Part shown: positions 55,838-63,634 of the stretch, in pieces | How positions within the stretch are numbered: position 1 is the stretch's first letter | Layout: each line of letters begins with the position of its first letter | Assembly: GCA_027484575.1 (NCBI GenBank) | Contig: JAIXSQ010000003.1 | Location: 1-64,000 of the forward strand | DNA from: Comamonadaceae bacterium | Lineage (GTDB): Bacteria > Pseudomonadota > Gammaproteobacteria > Burkholderiales > Burkholderiaceae_C | Direction of reading: 5' to 3' | DNA length: 64,000 nucleotides | Position numbers and translations under genes: made by a program | The notes under the pieces: model-generated | Databases searched by the model: none | Told to the model about the DNA's origin: nothing | The model's input: only the letters and a program-made list of their open reading frames with translations

Positions 55838-57868
55838 ATGAGCCAGACCCTCTCTGCATCGACCCTGCTGGCCGTGCCGCTCGCCCCCCTGGTGGGCGCG
55901 GTGCTGGCCGGCATCCTGGGCACCCAGTTCGGCGGCAACTGGATCGGCCGGCGGCTGTCGCACACCGCCACCATCCTGGGCGTGGCCATCGCCTTCGTGC
56001 TGTCGGCCATGACGCTCAAGAGCGTCGCCGTCGACGGCGCCCGCTTCAACGAAACCATCTACGAGTGGATGGTGCTGGGCGGCCTGAAGATGGAGGTCGG
56101 CTTCCTGGTCGACGGCCTGACCGCGATGATGATGTGCGTGGTGACCTTCGTGTCGCTGATGGTGCACATCTACACCATCGGCTACATGGAAGAGGACGAG
56201 GGCTACAACCGCTTCTTCGCCTATATCTCGCTGTTCACCTTCTCGATGCTCATGCTGGTCATGAGCAACAACTTCCTGCAGCTGTTCTTCGGCTGGGAAG
56301 CGGTGGGCCTGGTGTCGTACCTGCTGATCGGCTTCTGGTTCAACAAGCCCACGGCCATCTTCGCCAACATGAAGGCCTTCCTGGTCAACCGGGTGGGCGA
56401 CTTCGGCTTCATCCTGGGCATCGGCCTGATCGCCGCCTACGCCGGCACCCTGAACTACGCCGAGTTCTTCGGCAAGCTCGACGACTTCGCCAAGCTCACG
56501 CTGCCGGGCGGCACCGGCTGGATGCTGGTGACGGTCACCTGCATCTGCCTGTTCATCGGCGCCATGGGCAAGAGCGCGCAGTTCCCGCTGCACGTGTGGC
56601 TGCCCGACTCGATGGAAGGCCCCACGCCCATCTCCGCGCTGATCCACGCCGCCACCATGGTGACGGCCGGCATCTTCATGGTGGCGCGCATGTCGCCGCT
56701 GTACGAGCTGAGCGACGTCGCGCTGTCGTTCATCCTGGTGATCGGCGCCATCACGGCCCTGTTCATGGGCTTCCTCGGCATCATCCAGAACGACATCAAG
56801 CGCGTGGTGGCCTATTCCACGCTGTCCCAGCTGGGCTACATGACCGTGGCGCTGGGCGCCTCGGCCTACTCGGTCGCGGTGTTCCACCTCATGACGCACG
56901 CCTTCTTCAAGGCGCTGCTGTTCCTGGCGGCCGGCTCGGTGATCATGGGCATGCACCACAACCAGGACATCCGCTGGATGGGCGGCGTGCGCAAGTACAT
57001 GCCGATCACCTGGATCACCTCGCTGCTCGGCTCGCTGGCCCTGATCGGCACGCCGCTGTTCGCGGGCTTCTACTCCAAGGACTCGATCATCGAGGCGGTG
57101 CACCTGTCCAAGCTGCCGGGGGCGGGCTTCGCGTACTTCGCGGTGATGGCGGGCGTGTTCGTGACCGCCTTCTACTCGTTCCGCATGTACTTCCTGGTCT
57201 TTCACGGCAAGGAACGCTACGACCAGAACCCCGACGCGCACCACGACGACCACGGCCACGGCCACGACGACCATGGCCACGACCACGCGCCGCACGAGTC
57301 GCCCTGGGTGGTCACCGCGCCGCTGCTGCTCTTGGCCATCCCCTCGGTGGTGATCGGCTTCCTGGCCATCGGCCCCATGCTGTACGGCGAGTTCTTCAAG
57401 GACGCGATCGTCGTCGACCTGGACAAGCACCCGGGCCTGCAGGAGATGGCCGAAGCCTTCCACGGCCCGGTGGCGATGGCGCTGCACGGCCTGACCACGC
57501 CGGTGTTCTGGCTGGCCGTCGCCGGCGTGGCGCTGGCGTACTACCTGTACATGGTCAACACCGCGCTGCCCGCGCGCATCGCCCGCGCGCTGCGCCCGCT
57601 GGTGGTGGTGCTGGAGAACAAGTACTGGATGGACTGGTTCAACGAGAACGTGCTCGCGCGCCTGGCGCGCGGCCTGGGCTGGGCGCTGTGGAAGGGCGGC
57701 GACCAGGCCATCATCGACGGCGCCGCCGTCAATGGCAGCGCGAAGCTGGTGGGCGTGTTCGCGGGCCTGGTGCGCCGCGTGCAGTCGGGCTACCTGTACC
57801 ACTACGCGCTGGCCATGATCCTGGGGGTGTTCGTCCTCATGACGTGGTTCGTCTGGCTCGGCCGATAA
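55838..57868 (+). CDS. nuoL: NADH-quinone oxidoreductase subunit L
   Basis: NuoL is the distal antiporter-like proton-pumping subunit with a long lateral helix. The 676-residue protein has about 16 membrane segments. Key residues are in FFGWEAVGLVSYLLIGFW near residue 150 (Glu of TM5), SAQFPLHVWLPDSMEGPTPISA near 245 (Lys/His helix) and FFKALLFLAAGSVIMGMHH near 355. The loop near residue 465-485 is a His/Asp-rich segment (HHDDHGHGHDDHGHDH), a betaproteobacterial insertion facing the cytoplasm or periplasm. Standard order nuoK-nuoL-nuoM follows. Confidence 0.98.
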   Translation: MSQTLSASTLLAVPLAPLVGAVLAGILGTQFGGNWIGRRLSHTATILGVAIAFVLSAMTLKSVAVDGARFNETIYEWMVLGGLKMEVGFLVDGLTAMMMCVVTFVSLMVHIYTIGYMEEDEGYNRFFAYISLFTFSMLMLVMSNNFLQLFFGWEAVGLVSYLLIGFWFNKPTAIFANMKAFLVNRVGDFGFILGIGLIAAYAGTLNYAEFFGKLDDFAKLTLPGGTGWMLVTVTCICLFIGAMGKSAQFPLHVWLPDSMEGPTPISALIHAATMVTAGIFMVARMSPLYELSDVALSFILVIGAITALFMGFLGIIQNDIKRVVAYSTLSQLGYMTVALGASAYSVAVFHLMTHAFFKALLFLAAGSVIMGMHHNQDIRWMGGVRKYMPITWITSLLGSLALIGTPLFAGFYSKDSIIEAVHLSKLPGAGFAYFAVMAGVFVTAFYSFRMYFLVFHGKERYDQNPDAHHDDHGHGHDDHGHDHAPHESPWVVTAPLLLLAIPSVVIGFLAIGPMLYGEFFKDAIVVDLDKHPGLQEMAEAFHGPVAMALHGLTTPVFWLAVAGVALAYYLYMVNTALPARIARALRPLVVVLENKYWMDWFNENVLARLARGLGWALWKGGDQAIIDGAAVNGSAKLVGVFAGLVRRVQSGYLYHYALAMILGVFVLMTWFVWLGR

Positions 57869-57881
57869 GGAGAAGAAGAAA

Positions 57882-59357
57882 GTGGGTCTGTTGAGCCTTG
57901 CCATCTGGACGCCGATCCTGTTCGGCATCGCGCTGCTGGCGCTCGGGCGCGACGAGCATGCGCGCGCCGTGCGCTGGATCGCGCTGGTCGGCGCCATCGC
58001 CGGTTTCCTGGTCACCCTGCCGCTGTACGGCGGCTTCCAGCTCGGCACCGCCGAGATGCAGTTCGTCGAGAAGTCGCCCTGGATCGAGCGCTTCAACATC
58101 CACTACCACCTGGGCGTGGACGGCATCTCGTTCTGGTTCGTGCTGCTCACCGCCTTCATCACCATCATCGTGGTGATCTCGGCCTGGGAGGTGATCACCG
58201 AGCGCGTCAACCAGTACATGGGCGCGTTCCTGATCCTGTCGGGGCTGATGATCGGCGTGTTCGCCGCCCTCGACGGCATGCTGTTCTACGTGTTCTTCGA
58301 GGCCACGCTGATCCCGATGTACCTGATCATCGGCATCTGGGGCGGCCCGCGGAAGATCTACGCGGCCTTCAAGTTCTTCCTCTACACGCTGCTGGGCTCG
58401 CTGCTGATGCTGGTGGCGCTGCTGTACCTGTACAGCAAGTCCGGCGGCAGCTTCGACATCGCTGCCTGGCACAAGTTGCCGCTGGCCGGCAGCGTGCAGA
58501 CATTCCTGTTCTTCGCCTTCTTCGCGGCGTTCGCCGTGAAGGTGCCGATGTGGCCGGTGCACACCTGGCTGCCCGACGTGCACGTCGAGGCGCCCACCGG
58601 CGGCTCGGCCGTGCTGGCCGCGATCATGCTCAAGCTGGGCGCGTACGGCTTCCTGCGCTTTTCCATGCCCATCGCCCCCGACGCCGCGCGCGAGTGGGCC
58701 TGGCTGATGATCGCGCTGTCCATCGTGGCCGTGATCTACGTCGGCCTGGTGGCGATGGTCCAGCAGGACATGAAGAAGCTGGTGGCCTATTCGTCCGTGG
58801 CGCACATGGGCTTCGTCACCCTGGGCTTCTTCCTGTTCAACGACCTGGGCGTGGCCGGCGGGCTGGTGCAGATGATCGCCCACGGCTTCGTGTCGGGCGC
58901 GATGTTCCTGTGCATCGGCGTGCTGTACGACCGGGTGCACTCGCGCGAGATCGCCGCCTACGGCGGGGTGGTCAACACCATGCCGGTGTTCGCCGCCTTC
59001 GCACTGCTGTTCACCATGGCCAACTGCGGCCTGCCCGCCACCGCCGGCTTCGTCGGCGAGTGGATGGTGATCCTGGGCGCGGTCAAGGCCAACTTCTGGA
59101 TCGGCCTGCTGGCCGCCACGGCCCTCATCTGGGGCGCCGCCTATTCGCTGTGGATGTACAAGCGCGTCTACCTCGGCCCGGTGGCCAACGACGACGTGCG
59201 CGCGCTCACCGACATCAACGCCCGCGAGTTCCTGATGCTGGCGCTGCTGGCCATCGCGGTGCTGTACATGGGCATTCACCCCAAGCCGTTCACCGACGTG
59301 ATGGACGCTTCGGTCCAGGCCTTCCTGCAGCAGGTCGCTGCCTCCAAGATCAACTGA
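57882..59357 (+). CDS. nuoM: NADH-quinone oxidoreductase subunit M
   Basis: NuoM is an antiporter-like proton-pumping subunit with 14 membrane segments in 491 residues. FYVFFEATLIPMYLIIGIWGG near residue 135 holds the essential Glu, and KVPMWPVHTWLPDVHVEAPTGG near 218 holds the Lys/His pair. KKLVAYSSVAHMGFVTLG is also typical. Start is a GTG at 57882 with AAGGAGAAGA just upstream; nuoL ends 13 bases before. Confidence 0.98.
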   Translation: MGLLSLAIWTPILFGIALLALGRDEHARAVRWIALVGAIAGFLVTLPLYGGFQLGTAEMQFVEKSPWIERFNIHYHLGVDGISFWFVLLTAFITIIVVISAWEVITERVNQYMGAFLILSGLMIGVFAALDGMLFYVFFEATLIPMYLIIGIWGGPRKIYAAFKFFLYTLLGSLLMLVALLYLYSKSGGSFDIAAWHKLPLAGSVQTFLFFAFFAAFAVKVPMWPVHTWLPDVHVEAPTGGSAVLAAIMLKLGAYGFLRFSMPIAPDAAREWAWLMIALSIVAVIYVGLVAMVQQDMKKLVAYSSVAHMGFVTLGFFLFNDLGVAGGLVQMIAHGFVSGAMFLCIGVLYDRVHSREIAAYGGVVNTMPVFAAFALLFTMANCGLPATAGFVGEWMVILGAVKANFWIGLLAATALIWGAAYSLWMYKRVYLGPVANDDVRALTDINAREFLMLALLAIAVLYMGIHPKPFTDVMDASVQAFLQQVAASKIN

Positions 59358-59367
59358 CGCACCGGCC

Positions 59368-60855
59368 ATGTTCGACCTGCAAAGCCTCTCCGTCGTCGCG
59401 CCCGACCTCGTCCTGCTGCTGGCCGCCTGCGCCATCGCCATCATCGACCTGGGCGTCAAGAGCCGCCTGCGCGGCCTGACCTACGCCCTGACCATGCTCT
59501 CGCTGGCGGTGGTGGCCTGGCTCGCCGCCCGCGACGCCATCGCCGGGCAGACCGCCTACGGCTTCGGCAAGATGGTCGTCTCCGACCCCATGGGCAACTG
59601 GCTCAAGGTGTTCTCCACCGTGGCCATGATGGTCACGCTGGTCTACAGCCGGCCCTATGCCGCCGACCGCGACATGCTGCGCGGCGGCGAGCTGTTCACG
59701 CTGTCGATGATCTCGCTGCTGGGCATCTTCATCATGGTGTCGGGCAGCAACTTCGTGGTGCTGTACCTGGGCCTGGAGCTGCTCACCCTGTCCAGCTACG
59801 CGCTGGTGGCGCTGCGCCGCGATCACGTGGGCGCGACCGAGGCCGCGATGAAGTACTTCGTGCTGGGCGCGATGGCCAGCGGCTTCCTGCTGTACGGCAT
59901 CTCCATGCTGTACGGCGCCACCGGCTCGCTGGACATCGACGAGGTCTTCCAGGCCATCGCCTCGGGCCGCATCAAGCACCAGGTGCTGGTGTTCGGCCTG
60001 GTGTTCGTCGTCGCCGGCCTGGCCTTCAAGCTGGGCGCCGCGCCGTTCCACATGTGGGTGCCCGACGTCTACCAGGGCGCGCCCACGGCGGTCACGCTGC
60101 TGATCGCCGCCGCGCCCGAGCTGGCCGCCTTCGGCCTGGCCATGCGGCTGCTGGTCGAGGGCATGATCCCGCTGGCGCCCGACTGGCAGCAGATGCTGGT
60201 GCTGTTGTCGGTGGCCTCGCTGCTGGTGGGCAACCTGGCCGCCATCGCCCAGAAGAACATCAAGCGCATGCTGGCCTACTCGACCATCGCGCAGATGGGC
60301 TTCGTGGTGCTGGGCCTGGCCGCGGGCGTGGTCGGGGGCAACACCACCAATGCCCAGTTCGCCTACAGCGCGGCGATGTTCTACATCGTCACCTACGTGC
60401 TGACCACGCTGGCCACCTTCGGCGTGATCCTGCTGCTGGCGCGCGAGGGCTTCGAGAGCGACGAGATCGCCGACCTGGCCGGCCTGAACCAGCGCAGCCC
60501 GCTGTACGCCGGCATCATGGCCGTGTGCATGTTCTCGCTGGCCGGCGTGCCGCCGCTGGTGGGCTTCTATGCCAAGCTGGCCGTGCTGCAGGCGCTGGTG
60601 GGCACCGGCCAGGCGCTGCACCTGGGCCTGGCGGTGTTCGCGGTGGTGATGTCGCTGATCGGGGCGTTCTACTACCTGCGCGTGGTCAAGGTCATGTACT
60701 TCGACTCGCCCATCACCGCCACCACCGTCTCGGCCCCGGCCGACGTGCGCGCGGTGCTGTCGATCAACGGCGCGCTCGTGCTGGTGCTGGGCATCGTCCC
60801 CGGCGGGCTGATGACGCTGTGCGCCAACGCCATCGTCAAGACGCTGGCGACCTGA
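59368..60855 (+). CDS. nuoN: NADH-quinone oxidoreductase subunit N
   Basis: NuoN is the third antiporter-like subunit. The 495 residues contain 14 membrane segments with LYLGLELLTLSSYALVALRR near residue 131 (essential Glu) and KLGAAPFHMWVPDVYQGAPT near 215 (Lys and His/Trp channel residues). IKRMLAYSTIAQMGFVVLG near 299 is the half-channel helix. It is the last core nuo gene, 10 bases after nuoM. A DUF2818 gene follows 37 bases on, as in other Burkholderiales. Confidence 0.98.
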   Translation: MFDLQSLSVVAPDLVLLLAACAIAIIDLGVKSRLRGLTYALTMLSLAVVAWLAARDAIAGQTAYGFGKMVVSDPMGNWLKVFSTVAMMVTLVYSRPYAADRDMLRGGELFTLSMISLLGIFIMVSGSNFVVLYLGLELLTLSSYALVALRRDHVGATEAAMKYFVLGAMASGFLLYGISMLYGATGSLDIDEVFQAIASGRIKHQVLVFGLVFVVAGLAFKLGAAPFHMWVPDVYQGAPTAVTLLIAAAPELAAFGLAMRLLVEGMIPLAPDWQQMLVLLSVASLLVGNLAAIAQKNIKRMLAYSTIAQMGFVVLGLAAGVVGGNTTNAQFAYSAAMFYIVTYVLTTLATFGVILLLAREGFESDEIADLAGLNQRSPLYAGIMAVCMFSLAGVPPLVGFYAKLAVLQALVGTGQALHLGLAVFAVVMSLIGAFYYLRVVKVMYFDSPITATTVSAPADVRAVLSINGALVLVLGIVPGGLMTLCANAIVKTLAT

Positions 60856-60892
60856 GCGCCACGCCCCGGCCCCCGTCCCGAACGCGCCCCGC

Positions 60893-61198
60893 ATGTCGCA
60901 GACCGCATCGATCTGGCTGGTGATCGTGGTCGCCCTGGTGGCGGCCAACCTGCCGTTCGTGCTCGACCGCGCGGTGCTGGGCGTGTGGCAGCGGCCCACG
61001 TCCAAGCCGCTGGTGGTGCGGCTGGCCGAACTGCTGGTGTTCTACCTGCTGGTGGGCGCGCTCGGCCTGGCGCTGGAGCAGCGCCTGGGCCGCATCGCGC
61101 CGCAGGGCTGGGAGTTCTACGCCATCACCGCCACGCTGTTCCTCACGCTGGCCTTCCCGGGCTTCGTCTGGCGCTACCTGGCGCGCCGGCATGGCTGA
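60893..61198 (+). CDS. DUF2818 family membrane protein
   Basis: A 101-residue protein with three hydrophobic segments: WLVIVVALVAANLPFVLDRA near residue 9, ELLVFYLLVGALGLALEQRLG near 46, and FYAITATLFLTLAFPGFVWR near 75. Genes of this family occur almost only right after nuoN in betaproteobacteria, so an accessory or assembly role in complex I is a reasonable guess, but it is unproven. Its end overlaps the Nudix gene by 8 bases, so the operon continues. Confidence 0.85.
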   Translation: MSQTASIWLVIVVALVAANLPFVLDRAVLGVWQRPTSKPLVVRLAELLVFYLLVGALGLALEQRLGRIAPQGWEFYAITATLFLTLAFPGFVWRYLARRHG

Positions 61199-61787
61199 GG
61201 CCCCCGGCGGGCCGGCCGACGCCGACCGCCACCTGGCCGAGACCACCGTCGGCCGCGAGGAACTGCTGCGCGGCCATTTCCTGCACGTGGTGCGCGACCA
61301 CGTGCGCCTGCCCGACGGCGCGCCGGCCACCCGCGAGTACGTGCTGCACCCCGGGGCCGTCGCCATCGTGGCCCTGCACGACGACGGCCGGCTGGTGCTC
61401 GAGCGCCAGTGGCGGCACCCGCTGCGCCGCGTGTTCCTGGAGATTCCGGCCGGCAAGCTCGACGCCGGCGAGGGCAGCCTGGCCTGCGCCCGGCGCGAAC
61501 TGCTCGAGGAGACCGGCTACACGGCACGCGAGTGGGCCTTCGCCGGCACGCTGCACCCGGTCATCGCCTACGCAGACGAACACATCGACCTGTGGTTCGC
61601 CCGCGGGCTCACGCGAGGGGCACAGCGCCTCGATGCCGGCGAATTCCTGGAAGTGCTGGAGGCCACGCCGACGCAGCTGCTGGGGTGGTGCCGCGACGGC
61701 ACGGTGACGGATGCCAAGACGCTGATGGCGGCACTGTGGCTGCAGAACGTCCTGGCCGGCGCGTGGGAACTCGACTGGCGCCGATAA
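61191..61787 (+). CDS. Nudix hydrolase (ADP-ribose pyrophosphatase-like)
   Basis: A 198-residue pyrophosphohydrolase. The Nudix box GKLDAGEGSLACARRELLEETGY (given here in parts: GKLDAGEGSL at about 92-101 and ARRELLEETGY at about 104-114) matches GX5EX7REUXEEXGU exactly. PGAVAIVALHDDGRLVLERQWR near residue 53 and EIPAGKLD place it in the ADP-ribose/NudF-like branch. Substrates may include ADP-ribose or other NDP-sugars. Its start overlaps the DUF2818 gene, so it is translated from the 3' end of the nuo transcript. Confidence 0.9.
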   Translation: MAEAPGGPADADRHLAETTVGREELLRGHFLHVVRDHVRLPDGAPATREYVLHPGAVAIVALHDDGRLVLERQWRHPLRRVFLEIPAGKLDAGEGSLACARRELLEETGYTAREWAFAGTLHPVIAYADEHIDLWFARGLTRGAQRLDAGEFLEVLEATPTQLLGWCRDGTVTDAKTLMAALWLQNVLAGAWELDWRR

Positions 61788-61797
61788 TCCGCGCTCC

Positions 61798-62256
61798 ATG
61801 AAGGTCTACAACCTCCAGTGCGCGCAGCGCCATGCCTTCGAGGGCTGGTTCGGCTCGGAGGCCGAGTTCGACGACCAGCGCGCGCGCGGCCTGCTCGAAT
61901 GCCCGCTGTGCGGCGACACCGCCGTCGCCCGCATGCCCTCGGCCCCGCGGCTGAACCTGGGCGCCACGCCGCAGCCCGCCGCAGCGGCGGCCCCCGGCGC
62001 CAAGGCCGATGTCGCCACCGTGCCCGAGGTCGAGCTGCAGAAGGCCTGGCTGCAGATGGTGCGGCAGGTGATGGCCAAGACCGAGGACGTGGGCGAGCGC
62101 TTCGCCGAGGAGGCGCGGCGCATCCACCACGGCGAGAGCGCCGAGCGCGGCATCCGCGGCCAGTGCAGCCGCGAGGAGACGCGCGAACTGCTCGAGGAGG
62201 GCATCCCGGTGCTGCCGCTGCCGGTGCCCAAGGGCCTGAAGGGCCCGCTGCAGTGA
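61798..62256 (+). CDS. DUF1178 family zinc-ribbon-like protein
   Basis: A 152-residue protein starting MKVYNLQCAQRHAFEGWFGS, with Cys8 and a CPLCGD pair near residue 35 that may bind zinc with His12. The middle is Ala/Pro-rich; the C-terminal half (LQKAWLQMVRQVMAKTEDVG, FAEEARRIHHGE, CSREETRELLEEGIPVLPLP) is strongly conserved in the DUF1178 family of alpha- and betaproteobacteria. The function is unknown. It follows the Nudix gene by 10 bases. A repeat lies between its stop and the convergent soxA. Confidence 0.88.
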   Translation: MKVYNLQCAQRHAFEGWFGSEAEFDDQRARGLLECPLCGDTAVARMPSAPRLNLGATPQPAAAAAPGAKADVATVPEVELQKAWLQMVRQVMAKTEDVGERFAEEARRIHHGESAERGIRGQCSREETRELLEEGIPVLPLPVPKGLKGPLQ

Positions 62257-62272
62257 GGCGCCGCGCCTGACC

Positions 62273-62370
62273 GTGGGTCCCCGCCTGCGCGGGGACGACG
62301 GGTCAGGGGCGTCATCCCCGCGAAGGCGGGGATCCACGCAACACCACCGCGCCTGGCGCCGGGTCGACGG
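62273..62370. repeat. REP-like palindromic repeat, type 1
   Basis: TGGGTCCCCGCCTGCGCGGG GACGAC, then GTCATCCCCGCGAAGGCGGG GATCCACGC, then a degenerate GCGCCTGGCGCCGGGTCGAC. It lies between the convergent DUF1178 and soxA genes. Confidence 0.8.
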
Positions 62371-62372
62371 TG

Positions 62373-63317
62373 TCAGGGCCGCACGCCCGGCGTCTCCACC
62401 GCCATCCCCAGCGCCCGCTGCGCCAGGTGCAGCTCCAGCGCGACCTGCTCCTGGCCGTGCGGCGCGAAGGGCTCGGCCCGCACCCCCGCCAGGCAGCCGC
62501 GCACCCGCCGCGCCAGCGTGCCGGGGGCCTGCCACTCCAGCCGGTAGATCGGGTAGGCCGTCGCCTGCCCCTGCGGGATGACGGTGCCGCCCAGCCGGCC
62601 GCCGGCGCGTTCGTCGTGGCACTGCGCGCACGACAGCTCCAGCTGGCCCAGGCGCCGCGTCCACAGCGCCGCACCCAGCTGGCGGGCCGGCGCCAGGCGC
62701 GCATCGGCGGGCGGCGCGATGGGCAGCCCGCGCGACTGCAGGCCCACCAGCATCTCCAGCGCGATCGACTCCTCGTGCCCCGCGGGCCAGGGCGGCAGCC
62801 CCTGGTGGCGTTGGCGGCACAGGCCGATGCGCATGCCCAGGTTCACGGGCTGGCCGCCCACCGGGTCCCAGGCCGGGTAGCGCGCCGCCACGCCGCGCAA
62901 CCGCTCGACGCCGCCGTGGCAGCTGGCGCAGCTGCGGCCCTGCGGGCCGGCCGGCTGCGACCACAGCCGCTGGCCGTCCTGCACCCACAGCATCGCCGGG
63001 TTGGCCGCGTCGTCGCGCTGCAGCGCCTGCGTGGCCGGCGACATGTCCAGGAAGCCGGAGCGCTGCGGGGCCGGCGGGGTGGGCGGCGGCGGGGCGGTGC
63101 AGGCGGCGGCCATGAGCGCGAACAACCCGGCAACGACCAGCTTCGTCGCCCCGGCTCCCCACCGCGTCGTCTTGGCCCTCCACCGCGTCGTCCCGGCGCA
63201 GGCCGGGACCCAGGCTGCCGCGCGCAGCGCGGCGTGCGGCGCATGCGCCACCGAAGACCCTGGGTCCCGGCTGTCGCCGGGAGGACGACGGCAGAGGAGA
63301 CGGGCCGCGGTGCTCAC
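62373..63317 (-). CDS. soxA: Sulfur oxidation protein SoxA (c-type cytochrome)
   Basis: SoxA with SoxX attaches thiosulfate to the SoxY carrier in the periplasm. The 314 residues have two heme motifs, SCASCH near residue 129 and SCAQCH near 231, and the active-site Cys with its loop in RGCLAGVRAEPF near 285. NPAMLWVQDGQRLW near 106 is family-typical. A lipoprotein signal (LVVAGLFALMAAAC) ends at about residue 73. The GTG at 63317 overlaps the soxZ stop (GTGA). However, the ~58 residues before the signal are read from an inserted repeat and a 21-base in-frame duplication, so the true start may be a later codon (perhaps TTG near 63126). Confidence 0.85.
   Translation of the reverse strand: MSTAARLLCRRPPGDSRDPGSSVAHAPHAALRAAAWVPACAGTTRWRAKTTRWGAGATKLVVAGLFALMAAACTAPPPPTPPAPQRSGFLDMSPATQALQRDDAANPAMLWVQDGQRLWSQPAGPQGRSCASCHGGVERLRGVAARYPAWDPVGGQPVNLGMRIGLCRQRHQGLPPWPAGHEESIALEMLVGLQSRGLPIAPPADARLAPARQLGAALWTRRLGQLELSCAQCHDERAGGRLGGTVIPQGQATAYPIYRLEWQAPGTLARRVRGCLAGVRAEPFAPHGQEQVALELHLAQRALGMAVETPGVRP
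63159..63192. repeat. 21-base in-frame duplication near the soxA 5' end
   Basis: CCACCGCGTCGTC occurs at 63159-63171 and again at 63180-63192, a 21-base period. In the soxA frame it gives repeated Thr-Thr-Arg-Trp (TTRW) units. Confidence 0.85.
63187..63288. repeat. REP-like palindromic repeat inside the soxA 5' region
   Basis: GTCCCGGCGCAGGCCGGGAC (left arm) and CCTGGGTCCCGGCTGTCGCC GGGAGGACGAC (right arm), separated by a palindromic GCGCGCAGCGCGGCGTGCGGC spacer split over 63220-63242. In the soxA frame it reads ...[12 protein letters not shown]. It lies between the soxZ stop and the SoxA signal peptide. Confidence 0.8.
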
Positions 63318-63634
63318 ACCACCGTCAGCACGCGCCGCTCCACCTGCGCGAAGCCGTGGTCGCCTTCCCAGCTGAACTCCAGCGGGCCGGTGACGGTGGC
63401 GACCGTGCTGAAGGCCAGGTAGGGGTTGGCCGAGATCGCCGGGTGCAGCTCGGCCTCGAACACCACCGCGCCGTCGTAGCGGCAGGCCAGGCGCCGCACG
63501 ATGTCGCGCGGCAGCGGCTTGCCGTCCGCGCCGGGGCGGTAGCCGGTCTCCATCGGGTGGGCGATGGTCACGCGGATGTCCACCACCTCGCCGCGGCGGG
63601 CCTGCGCCGGCAGCACGATCAGCACGCGCGCCAT
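63314..63634 (-). CDS. soxZ: Sulfur carrier-complex protein SoxZ
   Basis: SoxZ forms the SoxYZ heterodimer that carries sulfur intermediates during thiosulfate oxidation in the periplasm. The 106-residue protein matches the family: RRGEVVDIRVTIAHPMETGY near residue 13, RDIVRRLACRYDGAVVFEAE near 42 and AISANPYLAFSTVA near 66, with FSWEGDHG near 87. It has no signal peptide, as usual; it is exported with SoxY. The start overlaps the soxY stop (TGATG), and the stop overlaps the soxA GTG. Confidence 0.96.
   Translation of the reverse strand: MARVLIVLPAQARRGEVVDIRVTIAHPMETGYRPGADGKPLPRDIVRRLACRYDGAVVFEAELHPAISANPYLAFSTVATVTGPLEFSWEGDHGFAQVERRVLTVV

Noticed and set aside
55808..58099. 763-codon minus-strand open frame across nuoL
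   Set aside because: It is a His/Gln/Arg-rich antisense shadow of nuoL and nuoM. A real gene there would cross the complex I operon.
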